From the NCBI RefSeq assembly GCF_900104795.1, contig NZ_FNTG01000001.1, forward strand, positions 4,092,001-4,156,000: a stretch of 64,000 bases of DNA. Reading direction: 5' to 3'. How positions within the stretch are numbered: position 1 is the first letter of the stretch; each line of letters opens with the position of its first letter. A program made the position numbers and the translations under genes. The notes beneath the pieces are model-generated. The model saw only the letters and a program-made list of their open reading frames with translations. It was not told the origin of the DNA and did no database searches. Source of the stretch: Burkholderia sp. WP9 (GTDB lineage: Bacteria > Pseudomonadota > Gammaproteobacteria > Burkholderiales > Burkholderiaceae). Of the stretch, positions 27,937-38,670 are shown one piece after another.

Positions 27937-27988
27937 GACTGCTCCGCTACCTATGCCGCGTGCCCTGCGTCGTGTGTCGACACAGCGC

Positions 27989-28774
27989 TCAGAAAAACAT
28001 TCGTGCAAGTTCCACACCCGGCTCGTCCGCGCGCATGAACGCCTCGCCGACCAGGAAAGTATGCACGTCCATTGCGCGCAGGCGCTCCACATCGACGCGC
28101 GACAGAATGCCCGACTCCGTCACGACGATGCGGTCGTCCGGAATCGCTTCGAGCATGCCGATCGTCGTCTCGATCGACGTCTCGAAGGTGCGCAGGTTGC
28201 GATTGTTGATACCGATGAGCGGTGTTTTCAGCGTGAGCGATTCCATCAGTTCGTTCTCGTCGTGCACTTCCACCAGCACCGCCAGACCCAGCGAATGCGC
28301 GAGCGCTTCGAGGTCCTGCATCTGCGACGTTTCGAGCGCGGCGGCGATCAGCAGGATCGCGTCGGCGCCCATCGCGCGGGCTTCGACGATCTGATACGGA
28401 TCGACGATAAAGTCTTTGCGCAGCACCGGCAGACTGCAGGCCGCGCGCGCTTCCTGCAGATACGCGACGCTGCCCTTGAAGAACTGCACGTCGGTGAGCA
28501 CGGACAGGCAGGCCGCGCCGTGTTTTTCGTACGAACGCGCGATCTCGGCCGGCACGAAGTGCTCGCGCAACACGCCTTTGGACGGGCTCGCTTTCTTGAC
28601 TTCGGCGATCACAGCGGCTAGACCCGCCGCGTGTTTCGCGCGCAATGCGCCGACGAAGTCGCGAATGTCGCGCGTCGACGCTTCGAGGCGCAGCTCTTCG
28701 AGCGGCGCGCTTTGTTCTGCCGCACGGACTTCTTCGCGTTTGACCGCGATGATACGGTCGAGGATGTCGCTCAT
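27989..28774 (-). CDS. trpC: Indole-3-glycerol phosphate synthase
   Basis: 261 aa TIM barrel that closes carboxyphenylaminodeoxyribulose-5-phosphate to indole-3-glycerol phosphate. Catalytic [25 protein letters not shown] and [12 protein letters not shown] motifs are present. Single-function, unlike the enteric TrpC-TrpF fusion. Follows trpD by 18 bp. trpF, trpB and trpA are not in this window. Confidence 0.96.
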   Translation of the reverse strand: MSDILDRIIAVKREEVRAAEQSAPLEELRLEASTRDIRDFVGALRAKHAAGLAAVIAEVKKASPSKGVLREHFVPAEIARSYEKHGAACLSVLTDVQFFKGSVAYLQEARAACSLPVLRKDFIVDPYQIVEARAMGADAILLIAAALETSQMQDLEALAHSLGLAVLVEVHDENELMESLTLKTPLIGINNRNLRTFETSIETTIGMLEAIPDDRIVVTESGILSRVDVERLRAMDVHTFLVGEAFMRADEPGVELARMFF

Positions 28775-28792
28775 AAGTGTCTCGCTACGTGA

Positions 28793-29824
28793 TTACTGCT
28801 TGAATTGCTGGGTGAAGCGGACCAGCTCGTCGACTTTCGCCCGCGCCTTGCCGCTCGCGATCGCTTCGCGCGCCAACTGGATGCCGTCTGCAATCGACGA
28901 GGCCACGTTCGCCGAATAGAGCGCCGTGCCCGCGTTCAGCGTGACGATTTCGCGGGCCACGCCCGGTTTATTGTCGAGCGCGTCGAGCAGCATCGCTTTG
29001 GATTCGGTGGCGTCGGCCACTTTCAGGGTGCGGTTCGACACCATCTGCATGCCGAAGTCTTCCGGGTGGATTTCGTACTCGTGGACCTGGCCGTCGCGCA
29101 ACTCGCCGACTTGCGTCGCCGCGCCGAGCGAGACTTCGTCCATGCCGTCCATACCGTACACCACGAGTACGTGCTTCGCGCCGAGGCGCTGCATCACGCG
29201 CACCTGAATGCCGACGAGGTCGCCGTGGAACACGCCCATCAGCTGGTTGGGCGCGCCGGCCGGGTTGGTCAGCGGCCCGAGAATGTTGAAGATGGTCCGC
29301 ACGCCGAGTTCGCGGCGCACCGGCGCGATGTTCTTCATGGCCGGATGGTGGTTCGGCGCGAACATAAAGCCCATGCCGGTTTCCGCAATCGAAGCCGCCA
29401 CCTGTTCCGGCTGCAGATCGATATTCACGCCGAGCGCTTCGAGCACGTCCGCGCTGCCTGACTTGCTCGACACGCCGCGGCCGCCGTGTTTCGCGACCTT
29501 GGCGCCCGCCGCGGCCGACACGAACATGGTTGCCGTGGAGATGTTGAAGGTCTGCGAGCCGTCGCCGCCGGTGCCGACGATATCGACGAAGTTCGAGTTG
29601 TCCGGCACGTCGACGTGCCGGGCGAATTCACGCATCACCGTGGCGGCGGCGGTGATTTCGCCGATGGTCTCTTTTTTGACGCGCAAGCCGGTGATGATCG
29701 CCGCCGCCATCACGGGTGAGAGTTCGCCGCGCATGATGAGCCGCATTAAATGCAGCATTTCGTCGTGGAAAATTTCGCGGTGCTCGATGGTCCGTTGCAG
29801 CGCTTCCTGGGGCGTAATCGTCAT
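28793..29824 (-). CDS. trpD: Anthranilate phosphoribosyltransferase
   Basis: 343 aa from [10 protein letters not shown]. Transfers phosphoribose from PRPP to anthranilate. The PRPP-binding [14 protein letters not shown], the [18 protein letters not shown] loop and the anthranilate-pocket segment [12 protein letters not shown] are visible. An upstream in-frame ATG (29845) would overlap the trpG stop region. 17 bp after trpG; part of trpEGDC. Confidence 0.96.
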   Translation of the reverse strand: MTITPQEALQRTIEHREIFHDEMLHLMRLIMRGELSPVMAAAIITGLRVKKETIGEITAAATVMREFARHVDVPDNSNFVDIVGTGGDGSQTFNISTATMFVSAAAGAKVAKHGGRGVSSKSGSADVLEALGVNIDLQPEQVAASIAETGMGFMFAPNHHPAMKNIAPVRRELGVRTIFNILGPLTNPAGAPNQLMGVFHGDLVGIQVRVMQRLGAKHVLVVYGMDGMDEVSLGAATQVGELRDGQVHEYEIHPEDFGMQMVSNRTLKVADATESKAMLLDALDNKPGVAREIVTLNAGTALYSANVASSIADGIQLAREAIASGKARAKVDELVRFTQQFKQ

Positions 29825-29841
29825 GATGTCGTCTCTCTTCA

Positions 29842-30444
29842 TCAAGCGTTGCGATTGGCCGTTTGCGCGCCGGCGAGCTTCGACTGCTTCACGAAATTTT
29901 CGAGCAGCGCATGGCCGTGTTCGGACAGAATCGATTCCGGGTGGAACTGCACGCCTTCCACGGCCAGTTCCTTGTGACGCACGCCCATGATCTCGCCGTC
30001 TTCAGTCCATGCCGACACTTCGAGGCAATCGGGCAGCGATTCGCGTTCGATCGCGAGCGAGTGATAGCGGGTCACGACGAAGTGTTTCGGCAGGTCGGCG
30101 AACACGCCTTTGCAGTCGGTTTCGATCGTGCTGACCTTGCCGTGCATGATGGTTTGCGCGCGCACCACGCGCCCGCCGAAAGCCTCGCCGATCGCCTGAT
30201 GGCCGAGACAGACGCCGAGAATCGGCGTCTTGCCGCTGAATTCGCGCAGCACGTCGAGCGTGATGCCGGCGTGTTGCGGATTGCTTGGGCCAGGCGAAAG
30301 GCAGATGCGCTCGGGGTTGAGCTTCGCGATTTCGTCCAGCGTGATTTCGTCGTTCCGATAGGTGTGCACGTCTTCGCCGAGTTCGCCGAAGTATTGCACC
30401 AGGTTGTGGGTGAACGAGTCGTAGTTGTCGATCATGAGCAGCAT
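29842..30444 (-). CDS. trpG: Anthranilate synthase glutamine amidotransferase subunit
   Basis: 200 aa class I amidotransferase that feeds ammonia to TrpE. Catalytic triad: Cys in [15 protein letters not shown], and the His and Glu of VQFHPESIL. The oxyanion segment [11 protein letters not shown] is present. 13 bp after trpE. In many bacteria a TrpG of this type also serves aminodeoxychorismate synthase. Confidence 0.96.
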   Translation of the reverse strand: MLLMIDNYDSFTHNLVQYFGELGEDVHTYRNDEITLDEIAKLNPERICLSPGPSNPQHAGITLDVLREFSGKTPILGVCLGHQAIGEAFGGRVVRAQTIMHGKVSTIETDCKGVFADLPKHFVVTRYHSLAIERESLPDCLEVSAWTEDGEIMGVRHKELAVEGVQFHPESILSEHGHALLENFVKQSKLAGAQTANRNA

Positions 30445-30457
30445 GGTGTGTCTCCGG

Positions 30458-31951
30458 TCAGAAGTCGCTATCGAGGCCGTCTTGAACCTGTTCGGCGGCG
30501 CGCAACACGGCGCGTGCCTTGTTCTCGGTCTCTTGCCATTCGGATTCCGGCACCGAATCCGCGACTACACCCGCTGCCGCCTGCACGTACAGATTGCCGT
30601 TCGCGATCACGCCGGTGCGGATCGTGATGGCCAGATCCATTTCGCCGGTGAACGACAGATAACCGACCGCACCGCCATACAGGCCGCGCTTCACGGGTTC
30701 CAGTTCGTCGATCAGTTCCATTGCGCGGACCTTCGGCGCGCCCGACAGCGTGCCGGCCGGGAAGGTGGCGCGCAGCACGTCGAAATTGGTGGTGCCGGGT
30801 TTCAGCTTGCCTTCGACCGAACTCACGATGTGCTGCACGTGCGAGTACTTTTCGATCACCATCTTGTCGGTGACGACAACCGAGCCGATCTGCGCGATGC
30901 GGCCCACGTCGTTACGCGCGAGGTCGATCAGCATGACGTGTTCGGCGATTTCCTTCGGGTCGTTCAGCAGTTCGGTCGCGAGTTCCGCGTCACGTTCCGG
31001 CGTGTTGCCGCGCGGACGCGTGCCGGCGAGCGGCCGGATCGTCACGATTCGATCCTCGCCGCGCTTTTCCTGGCGCACCAGGATTTCCGGCGATGCACCC
31101 ACCACGTGGAAGTCGCCGAAGTTGTAGTAATACATATACGGCGACGGATTCAGCGAGCGCAGCGCGCGATACAGCGAGAGCGGATTGTCGCGGTACGGCT
31201 TGATCAGGCGCTGGCCGACCTGCACCTGCATCAGTTCGCCGGCCGCGATGTATTCCTTCGCCTTGCGCACGGCCGCCAGATAATCGTCTTTCGCGAACTC
31301 GCGATAGGTCTCGGTACGCACGCTGGCCGAAGTGACCGGCGGCTGCACGGTGGTGCGCAAGCGCTGGCGCAATTCCCGCAGACGCTGTTTGGCTTTGGTG
31401 TACGCCTCGGGTTGCGTCGGGTCGGCGTAGATCACCAGATAGAGCTTGCCCGCGAGGTTGTCGATCACTGCGACTTCTTCGGTCAGCAGCAATTGAATGT
31501 CGGGCAGATTCAGATCGTCTTTCGGCGCCGTGTGCGCGAGCTTTTTCTCGATGTAGCGCACCGCGTCGTAGCCAAAATAGCCAGCCAGACCGCCCGCGAA
31601 ACGCGGCAAACCTGGGCGCTGCGCCACTTTGAAACGGCCCTGGAATTGCTGGATGAATTCGAGCGGATCGCCCTCGTGCGTTTCGACGACCTTGCCGTCG
31701 CGCACCACTTCCGACACGCCGTTACGGGTGCGCAGCAGCGTGCGCGCCGGCAGGCCGATGAACGAGTAGCGGCCGAAACGTTCGCCGCCCACCACCGATT
31801 CCAGCAGGAACGAGTTGGCGCCGTTGCGCTCGCTCTGCGCGAGCTTCAGGTACAGCGAGAGCGGCGTTTCGAGGTCGGCGAGCGCTTCGGCGATCAGCGG
31901 GATGCGGTTGAAACCCTCGTTGGCGAGGGACTGGAATTCGAGTTCGGTCAT
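30458..31951 (-). CDS. trpE: Anthranilate synthase component I
   Basis: 497 aa from [13 protein letters not shown]. Makes anthranilate from chorismate and ammonia. The tryptophan feedback-binding LLES motif is present in [11 protein letters not shown], so allosteric inhibition is expected. The chorismate-binding core has [27 protein letters not shown] and [13 protein letters not shown]. First structural gene of trpEGDC. A leader with a Trp-rich peptide and terminator hairpin lies 230-350 bp upstream. Confidence 0.96.
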   Translation of the reverse strand: MTELEFQSLANEGFNRIPLIAEALADLETPLSLYLKLAQSERNGANSFLLESVVGGERFGRYSFIGLPARTLLRTRNGVSEVVRDGKVVETHEGDPLEFIQQFQGRFKVAQRPGLPRFAGGLAGYFGYDAVRYIEKKLAHTAPKDDLNLPDIQLLLTEEVAVIDNLAGKLYLVIYADPTQPEAYTKAKQRLRELRQRLRTTVQPPVTSASVRTETYREFAKDDYLAAVRKAKEYIAAGELMQVQVGQRLIKPYRDNPLSLYRALRSLNPSPYMYYYNFGDFHVVGASPEILVRQEKRGEDRIVTIRPLAGTRPRGNTPERDAELATELLNDPKEIAEHVMLIDLARNDVGRIAQIGSVVVTDKMVIEKYSHVQHIVSSVEGKLKPGTTNFDVLRATFPAGTLSGAPKVRAMELIDELEPVKRGLYGGAVGYLSFTGEMDLAITIRTGVIANGNLYVQAAAGVVADSVPESEWQETENKARAVLRAAEQVQDGLDSDF

Positions 31952-32182
31952 GTTCCGATCCTGTACGGTGGTCCGGCGGCGTGCGTCGGACAAAGCGGGG
32001 CGTAGCGCGCCCGGTCAGGCGTTCGTTCGACGTTTCGACACGATGATACCGACCGGCGCGAGTTTCCCATCGACGCGTGCAAGGGATTTCAGCGCACAGA
32101 TGTACTTTGCGGGTACACGCAGGCCGAATCAACCGATGCAGCGAAACAAAGTGATGGAAAAAACGCGTGAGCGCAGCGAAGT

Positions 32183-32217
32183 AAAAAACGGTTGCCGAAG
32201 ACGAGCTTCAGCGTACC
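32183..32217 (-). terminator. Candidate trp attenuator terminator
   Basis: On the minus strand: GGU, then GCUGAAG, loop CUCGU, CUUCGGC, then ACC, followed by G and U6 (complement of A6 at 32183-32188). That is a 7-bp stem with one G:U pair, a small internal loop and 3 outer pairs. It starts 10 nt after the stop codon of a Trp-rich leader peptide. The upstream ACCUC at 32224-32228 can pair instead with GAGGU at 32215-32219, which would break the outer part of the terminator. Confidence 0.6.
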
Positions 32218-32227
32218 TCAGGCGAGG

Positions 32228-32302
32228 TTAGCGCGACCAGCGACGCCAGGGCCAGGCTCCCCGGTCGATGCTAATCAGACTCCGTTTTTTATTCAGAAAC
32301 AT
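32228..32302 (-). CDS. Candidate trp operon leader peptide (three Trp codons in 24)
   Basis: 24-aa open frame starting ATG at 32302, ending TAA at 32228, with tryptophan at positions 17, 19 and 22 (GAWPWRRWSR end). Three Trp in 24 residues, placed directly before a terminator-like hairpin and upstream of trpE in the same direction, is what a ribosome-mediated attenuator requires. CGACCGG (complement 32261-32267) can pair with CUGGUCG (complement 32234-32240), enclosing the first two Trp codons like the 1:2 pause hairpin. The ribosome binding site is weak (GAAAAG about 12 nt upstream). It would make transcription of trpEGDC depend on charged tRNA-Trp. Too short to be found by usual gene callers. 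Confidence 0.6.
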   Translation of the reverse strand: MFLNKKRSLISIDRGAWPWRRWSR

Positions 32303-32318
32303 GAGGATGAAGGACTTT

Positions 32319-33035
32319 TCAAGTCGTGGATTGGTGCGCTGCGATCGCCTTGGCGGCGTCGAGCAGCGAATCAACTATACCATCGGATTTTATTGTTTGT
32401 ATAGCTTGGCCGTGGTTGTAACCGTAGGGCACCGTTAGCGTGGCCATGCCCGCTGCGCGGCCTGCCAGCGCATCGTTCTCCGAATCACCGATGGCCACCG
32501 TGGCTTGCGGCTCGATGCCCAGTTGCGCTGCGGCGGTGAGCATGGGCAGCGGATCCGGCTTCTTTTTTGCCAGACTGTCGCCGCCGATCACGACGCTGAA
32601 ATATTGCGCGAGCCCGTACTGCTGCAGCAACTCCACCGCGAACCGATGCGGCTTGTTGGTCACGCAGGCGAGTTTGAGTCCGGCGTCGCGCATGGCCTTC
32701 AGGCCGGCTTCGACGTTGGGATAGAGACGGGTGTGCGTGCCGTTGATCTTCGCGTACTCCTCCTGATAGATCGCGAGCGCCTCGTCGAAGCGCTCTTGCG
32801 CATGCTCCGTTTCGAAGCGCGGCGCCAGCACGCTGCGGATCAGATGCTCCGAACCCTTGCCGACATAACCGACCACTTCCTCGCGCGAAGTCTCCTCGGC
32901 GTCGAGCTGCGCGAGCATGCCGTTCAGGCCGGCGGTGAAGTCGTCGGCGGTATCGATCATCGTGCCGTCGAGGTCGATGATCGCGGCTTGCAGGCGCGGG
33001 CCCGTGAAAGCTGGGGCAGGGAACGGAGTGGTCAT
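32319..33035 (-). CDS. gph: Phosphoglycolate phosphatase
   Basis: 238 aa HAD phosphatase that removes 2-phosphoglycolate. Motif I is IIDLDGTMIDT (residues 19-29), motif II CVTNKPHRF, motif III KKKPDPLP and motif IV AIGDSENDALAGRAAGM. Conserved order rpe-gph-trpE, as in other Burkholderia and Pseudomonas. Its last 25 codons contain three ATA isoleucine codons in an A/T-rich patch, rare for this genome and possibly due to an embedded trp promoter. Confidence 0.94.
   Translation of the reverse strand: MTTPFPAPAFTGPRLQAAIIDLDGTMIDTADDFTAGLNGMLAQLDAEETSREEVVGYVGKGSEHLIRSVLAPRFETEHAQERFDEALAIYQEEYAKINGTHTRLYPNVEAGLKAMRDAGLKLACVTNKPHRFAVELLQQYGLAQYFSVVIGGDSLAKKKPDPLPMLTAAAQLGIEPQATVAIGDSENDALAGRAAGMATLTVPYGYNHGQAIQTIKSDGIVDSLLDAAKAIAAHQSTT
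32374..32405 (-). promoter_or_regulatory. A/T-rich inverted repeat in gph tail, possible trp promoter or operator
   Basis: CTATAC and GTATAG arms (32375-32380, 32399-32404) flank an A/T-rich spacer within the gph reading frame. On the minus strand TATAGT (32379-32374) could be the -10 for the trp leader, placing the start about 65 nt before the leader-peptide ATG. No good -35 is seen. Confidence 0.35.
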
Positions 33036-33060
33036 GTGCGGGCCGGTTATGCGTTGATTC

Positions 33061-33744
33061 TCAGTGCTGGATGTTGGCGAGTGCCGCGCGCATTTTTTCG
33101 ATCACGACCTTGTGGTCCGGCTGGCCGAAAATCGCCGAACCAGCCACGAAGGTATCCGCGCCGGCCGCCGCGATTTCCGCGATGTTGTCGACCTTCACGC
33201 CGCCGTCCACTTCCAGATGAATCTCGCGGCCGGTGCGCTCCGTGTAGGCGTTGATGCGCTGGCGTGCCTCGCGCAGCTTGTTGAGCGCTTCCGGAATGAA
33301 GGATTGGCCGCCGAAGCCCGGATTCACCGACATGATCAGCACGAGATCGACCTTGTCCATTACGTGATCGAGATAATTCAGCGAGGTGGCCGGATTGAAC
33401 ACCAGCCCGGCCTTGCAACCGTGGTCACGGATCAGCGACAGCGTGCGGTCGATGTGGTCCGAGCCTTCCGGGTGAAAGCTGATCAGGTTCGCGCCGGCCT
33501 TGGCGAAGTCCGGCACGATCCGGTCGACCGGACGCACCATCAGATGCACGTCGATCGGCACGTCGACATGCGGGCGGATCGCTTCGCAGACGAGCGGGCC
33601 GATGGTCAGGTTCGGCACGTAATGGTTGTCCATCACGTCGAAGTGAATCCAGTCGGCGCCAGCGGCGACGACATTGCGGACTTCTTCGCCGAGGCGGGCG
33701 AAATCGGCGGACAGAATGCTGGGGGCGATGCGGAATTGCGTCAT
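33061..33744 (-). CDS. rpe: Ribulose-phosphate 3-epimerase
   Basis: 227 aa TIM barrel from [19 protein letters not shown]. Interconverts ribulose-5-phosphate and xylulose-5-phosphate. [13 protein letters not shown] carries metal-binding His and Asp, [15 protein letters not shown] and [12 protein letters not shown] hold the other active-site residues. The frame is open far upstream but the family start is unambiguous. gph follows 25 bp later. Confidence 0.95.
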   Translation of the reverse strand: MTQFRIAPSILSADFARLGEEVRNVVAAGADWIHFDVMDNHYVPNLTIGPLVCEAIRPHVDVPIDVHLMVRPVDRIVPDFAKAGANLISFHPEGSDHIDRTLSLIRDHGCKAGLVFNPATSLNYLDHVMDKVDLVLIMSVNPGFGGQSFIPEALNKLREARQRINAYTERTGREIHLEVDGGVKVDNIAEIAAAGADTFVAGSAIFGQPDHKVVIEKMRAALANIQH

Positions 33745-34034
33745 GGCTGGGGGAGGATGCAAGCGGGAAAGCGCCATTTTACCGTTTTGTGCGCGGGCGC
33801 TCCGGTTCGCCGACGCTTTGAGTCCGGCTCCATGTCCGGCCTCGATTCGAGCCGTTACTGTGACAAAACGCCTTAGTAGCCCTTGGCCAAAGGGATTTGT
33901 CCGGTTGCGGGCGTGTCGCGCATCAAGCAGAATGCCAACACCATTAGCGCCGCTTCGCCAATGCGCCCGCAAACCATTGGCGTTCGGGCTTTCCCGCGAT
34001 TTTTCACACCCCGTTTCAGCAGACCGGAATCAGG

Positions 34035-34409
34035 ATGAGCCAGTACGAATTCAGCGTCTCGTCGCAGGTGCAATATCTGCCCGAAGAGTCGGACCCGGAG
34101 CGCCGCCAGTACGCATTCGCGTACACGCTGACTATCCGTAACACGGGCCAGGTGCCCGCGCAGCTGATCGCGCGTCATTGGGTGATAACGGACAGCGACA
34201 AGAATGTGCAGGAAGTGAAGGGCCTCGGCGTGGTCGGCCATCAGCCGTTGCTCAAACCGGGCGAGCATTTCGAGTACACGAGTTGGGCGGTGATCGCCAC
34301 GCCGGTCGGCACCATGCGCGGAGAGTACTTCTGCGTGGCCGAGGACGGCGAGCGTTTCGATGCGCCGGTGCCGGAGTTCATCCTGCGCATGCCGCGCACA
34401 TTGCATTGA
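34035..34409 (+). CDS. apaG: ApaG protein
   Basis: 124 aa single beta-sandwich ApaG/DUF525 domain. ARHWVITDSDKNVQEVKGLGVVGHQPLLKPGEHFEYTS includes the glycine-rich GxGxxG signature. In enterics apaG is linked to apaH and to Co2+ resistance, but its biochemical role is not settled. Divergent from rpe across 290 bp. Confidence 0.93.
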   Translation: MSQYEFSVSSQVQYLPEESDPERRQYAFAYTLTIRNTGQVPAQLIARHWVITDSDKNVQEVKGLGVVGHQPLLKPGEHFEYTSWAVIATPVGTMRGEYFCVAEDGERFDAPVPEFILRMPRTLH

Positions 34410-34454
34410 ACCGGAGGCGCGGCCCGCGGTCTTTAGAAAGCTTAACTTGCGGCT

Positions 34455-34625
34455 TTACTGCGGGTTTTGCTGTTTTTGTTGCTTTTGCTGTTCACTCGCG
34501 TTGGCGCGAGTTGCTTTCTTCTTGCCGGACGACGTCCATACAACGATAAAGACGAGCAGGAAGAGCGCAAAGAGCGATTCCAGCGCGAAGATAAGCATCG
34601 GGTATTCGTCGAACAGATCAGACAT
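34455..34625 (-). CDS. Small single-pass membrane protein, 56 aa
   Basis: 56 aa: a short acidic N-terminus (MSDLFDEYP), one transmembrane helix (about 10-30, MLIFALESLFALFLLVFIVVW) and a basic, Gln-rich tail (KKKATRANASEQQKQQKQQ). The repeated QQK comes from a CTG/TTG-rich stretch near 34465-34492. The composition and start are those of a real small protein, but I do not recognise the family. It is divergent from mltA; its ATG and an alternative mltA ATG overlap in the same CATG. Confidence 0.6.
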   Translation of the reverse strand: MSDLFDEYPMLIFALESLFALFLLVFIVVWTSSGKKKATRANASEQQKQQKQQNPQ

Positions 34626-34653
34626 GGCGGTTTCCATCAAGAACGAACATTGT

Positions 34654-35778
34654 ATGCGTTTTGCCCGCACGGCCGCAGGGTGGCTCGGCGCGCTTTCGGT
34701 TGCGGTATTGCTGGCGTCCTGCGGTGGCAGCGGCGCGGTCCGGCCTTCCGTTTCGCCACCCACGGGTGCCGCGATCATACCCGGTCAGATTGCCGCGACG
34801 CGGCTGACGGCCGTTGCCTGGCAGCAGGTTCCGGGTTGGCAGGACGACTCGTTGATCGGCGCAACCGCTGCATTGCGGCAAAATTGCGCGAGGCTGGCGC
34901 GTCAGCCGAACTGGGCGCGCGCATGTGCCGCGGCCTCGCAACTCGACGACCTCGATGTCACCAGTGCGCGCGCTTTTTTTGAAGCCTATTTCACGCCCTT
35001 TCAGTTAGCGAATACCGACGGCACAGTCGACGGTCTGGTCACCGGTTACTACGAGCCCTTGCTGCGTGGTTCGCGCACGCGACACGGCGTGTATCAGACT
35101 GCGCTGTATCGCTGGCCATCCGGCTATCGCGCGGGCGCACCGCTGCCGGCGCGAGCGCAACTCGAACGCGCGGGGGTGCTCAACGGCAATGAAATCGTGT
35201 GGGTCGACGATCCGATCGAAGCGTTCTTCCTGCAGGTGCAGGGCTCCGGGCGCATCGTGATGGAAGACGGCAGCGTCATGCGTCTAGGCTTTGGCGGCAC
35301 CAATAATCAGCCGTACAAGTCGATTGGACGCTGGCTACTGGATCGCGGCGAACTCACGCCCGCACAGGCAACCATGCAGGGCATCAAGGCGTGGGCGCGA
35401 GCGAATCCCGCCCGCGTCGATGCGCTGCTCGATACGAATCCGCGTTTTGTGTTTTTCCGTGAGATGCCGTCCGGCGAAAACGTGCCGAGCGGCGGCGCGG
35501 ACGGTCCGATTGGCGCACTGGGCGTACCGCTGACGCCTGAGCGGTCGATCGCGGTCGATCCGACGGCGATTCCACTCGGTACGCCGGTGTTTTTGCAGAC
35601 CACGCGTCCGTTGACAAACTTGCCGATGAATCGCCTCGTCTTCGCGCAGGACACGGGTTCCGCGATCAAGGGCGGCGTGCGCGCCGATTACTTCTGGGGC
35701 CTCGGCGACGACGCCGGCGACCTCGCGGGCAAGATGAAGCAGGGCGGCCGGATGTGGTTGTTGCTGCCGAACTCCTGA
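34654..35778 (+). CDS. mltA: Membrane-bound lytic transglycosylase A
   Basis: 374 aa. Lipoprotein signal peptide MRFARTAAGWLGALSVAVLLASC with lipidation at Cys23, so it is attached to the outer membrane and cuts the glycan strands of peptidoglycan. The MltA domain includes GYYEPLLRGSR and the C-terminal 3D-like barrel ends with FAQDTGSAIKGGVRADYFWG, which holds the catalytic Asp. The chosen ATG gives the signal peptide directly; an in-frame ATG at 34624 is less likely. Confidence 0.93.
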   Translation: MRFARTAAGWLGALSVAVLLASCGGSGAVRPSVSPPTGAAIIPGQIAATRLTAVAWQQVPGWQDDSLIGATAALRQNCARLARQPNWARACAAASQLDDLDVTSARAFFEAYFTPFQLANTDGTVDGLVTGYYEPLLRGSRTRHGVYQTALYRWPSGYRAGAPLPARAQLERAGVLNGNEIVWVDDPIEAFFLQVQGSGRIVMEDGSVMRLGFGGTNNQPYKSIGRWLLDRGELTPAQATMQGIKAWARANPARVDALLDTNPRFVFFREMPSGENVPSGGADGPIGALGVPLTPERSIAVDPTAIPLGTPVFLQTTRPLTNLPMNRLVFAQDTGSAIKGGVRADYFWGLGDDAGDLAGKMKQGGRMWLLLPNS

Positions 35779-35789
35779 CCTGAGGCGTG

Positions 35790-35833
35790 AGTAGCGCATG
35801 GCTCGGCGTGGATACGCCGCGTCGCGCGCTACT
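35790..35833. terminator. Compound hairpin between mltA and paaK
   Basis: An 8-bp outer stem AGTAGCGC / GCGCTACT encloses a 5-bp inner stem GGCGT / ACGCC. It lies between convergent genes and is a plausible terminator for either, although no T-run follows. Confidence 0.45.
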
Positions 35834-35870
35834 TCCCGTCTGCTATTTCCCGTTCGGTGGTTCCCGTTTG

Positions 35871-35874
<4 letters not shown>
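35833..35874. repeat. 14-bp periodic TTCCCGT repeats before the paaK stop
   Basis: TTCCCGT occurs at 35833, 35847 and 35861 with exact 14-bp spacing; the 7 bp between copies differ. The last copy runs into the paaK stop codon (complement at 35871). Confidence 0.6.
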
Positions 35875-37175
<1,301 letters not shown>

Positions 37176-37366
37176 TGAATGTCTCCTTGCTGCCTCAATG
37201 CTTGGGTCTGGTGTACGTGCGCTTGTGCGCGAAAACCGGGGCGGGCTGCTGTTTAACGGCGTGGCGCCAGAGAGCGCCACTCGGCCACGAATCTGTTGCG
37301 GGCTTGTCGCAAGTCACTGCGGAGTTGCGGCGAGTTCGGCGAAAGTTTGCCGCGAGTTTGCCGATA

Positions 37367-37828
37367 TCAGTTGCCTGCAGGAATCAGGTTCCCCTTAATC
37401 TGTGCCGATTTGCCGCGAAACATCGCGACGGTTTCCTCGGCGCGATTGGTTACGCGAATGTCGTAAATTCCGGTTCGGCCGCTCAACGTCTGTTCGACGG
37501 CTTCCGCCGTCAGCACGTCGCCGCCTTGCACGGGCCGCAAGAACTCGATCGAGCAGCCCGCTGCGACCGTGTTGATGTTGTACGTGTTGCAGGCGAACGC
37601 GAACGTGGAATCCGCGAGCGTAAAAATGAGGCCGCCGTGGCAAATCTGATGGCCGTTGAGAAAGTCGTCGCGCACGGCCATACGCAGGCGCGCGTATCCA
37701 GGGCGCACTTCGACGATTTCGAGGCCGAGGGCGCGGCTGCACGCATCGTTCTCGTACATCGCGGCCGCGGTAGCGCGGGCGAGTTCGTCCGGCGTCATCT
37801 GGCTGGGATGGTTGGCTCGATTCGACAT
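37367..37828 (-). CDS. paaI: Hydroxyphenylacetyl-CoA thioesterase PaaI
   Basis: 153 aa hotdog thioesterase. HGGLIFTLADSTFAFACNT holds the catalytic Asp helix (HGG...AD). PaaI hydrolyses dead-end CoA thioesters formed when the ring epoxide of the paa pathway rearranges, so it acts as a rescue enzyme. One base after paaG, so translational coupling is likely. Confidence 0.93.
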   Translation of the reverse strand: MSNRANHPSQMTPDELARATAAAMYENDACSRALGLEIVEVRPGYARLRMAVRDDFLNGHQICHGGLIFTLADSTFAFACNTYNINTVAAGCSIEFLRPVQGGDVLTAEAVEQTLSGRTGIYDIRVTNRAEETVAMFRGKSAQIKGNLIPAGN

Positions 37829-37829
37829 G

Positions 37830-38621
37830 TCAACGTCCCTTGAAGCGCGGCGCGCGTTTTTCCACGAAGGCTTGCACACCTTCCGCGTAGTCGTGGGAAG
37901 CACCCAGTTCGCGTTGCAGATTGCGTTCCAGATCGAGTTGCTGGTCGAGTGTTTGCGTCACGCCAGCGCGCATGGCCTGCTTGATTGCGGCAATGGCGCG
38001 CGTGGGTTGCTGCGCGAGTTGGGACGCGAGTTTCGTCGCGGTGTTGGCAAGCTCCGCGTCGTCGACTGCTTGCCAGATCAAACCCCAGCTTTCGGCTTTT
38101 TCCGCGCTGAGTTTGTCGCCGGTAATGGCAAGTCCCATGGCGCGAGCCATGCCGACCCGCTGCGGCAGAAACCACGTGCCGCCCGAGTCCGGCACGAGGC
38201 CGATCTTCACGAACGCCTGAATGAAGCTGGCGGAACGCGCCGCGAGCACGAGGTCGCACGCTAGCGCGAGATTGGCGCCTGCGCCGGCCGCCGTGCCGTT
38301 TACCGCGGCGATCACCGGCAACGGCAATGCTTGCAGGCGGCGAATCAGCGGATTGAAATGTTGTTCGATCAGTTCACCCAGATCGGTCATGGCGCCGGGT
38401 GTGAAGTCGAGATCGGCCAGATCCTGGCCGGCGCAGAAGCCGCGGCCCGCGCCGGTTAGCACAAGCGCGCGGGCACCGGACGCTTCGACGTGGTCGAGCG
38501 CGGCGCTCAGTTCCTGATGCATCGCGCGAGTAAAGCTGTTGAGTTTGTCCGGCCGATTCAGCGTGATGGTGGCGACATGGCATGATGCGTCGATGTCGAG
38601 ACGAATCGCTTCATATGACAT
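37830..38621 (-). CDS. paaG: 1,2-Epoxyphenylacetyl-CoA isomerase PaaG
   Basis: 263 aa crotonase-fold isomerase, the PaaG length. Converts ring-1,2-epoxyphenylacetyl-CoA to the oxepin form and also acts later as a double-bond isomerase. Oxyanion-hole segments are GRGFCAGQDLADLDF and AAVNGTAAGAGANLALACDLVLAA, followed by KIGLVPDSGGTWFLP. 49 bp after the thiolase gene. Start MSYEAIRLDID is chosen over an ATG 15 bp upstream. Confidence 0.93.
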   Translation of the reverse strand: MSYEAIRLDIDASCHVATITLNRPDKLNSFTRAMHQELSAALDHVEASGARALVLTGAGRGFCAGQDLADLDFTPGAMTDLGELIEQHFNPLIRRLQALPLPVIAAVNGTAAGAGANLALACDLVLAARSASFIQAFVKIGLVPDSGGTWFLPQRVGMARAMGLAITGDKLSAEKAESWGLIWQAVDDAELANTATKLASQLAQQPTRAIAAIKQAMRAGVTQTLDQQLDLERNLQRELGASHDYAEGVQAFVEKRAPRFKGR

Positions 38622-38670
38622 TGGGTGTCTCCTCAAAGTCTCTTGGCCGATGGGCGCTGTAGCGTTGGCG

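Noticed and set aside
30425..32005. 526-codon plus-strand open frame antisense to trpE
   Set aside because: Shadow of trpE with no domain and no ribosome binding site.
32155..32180. Second T6 run downstream of the trp attenuator (minus strand)
   Set aside because: The preceding stem is only about 4 bp, too weak to call a terminator.
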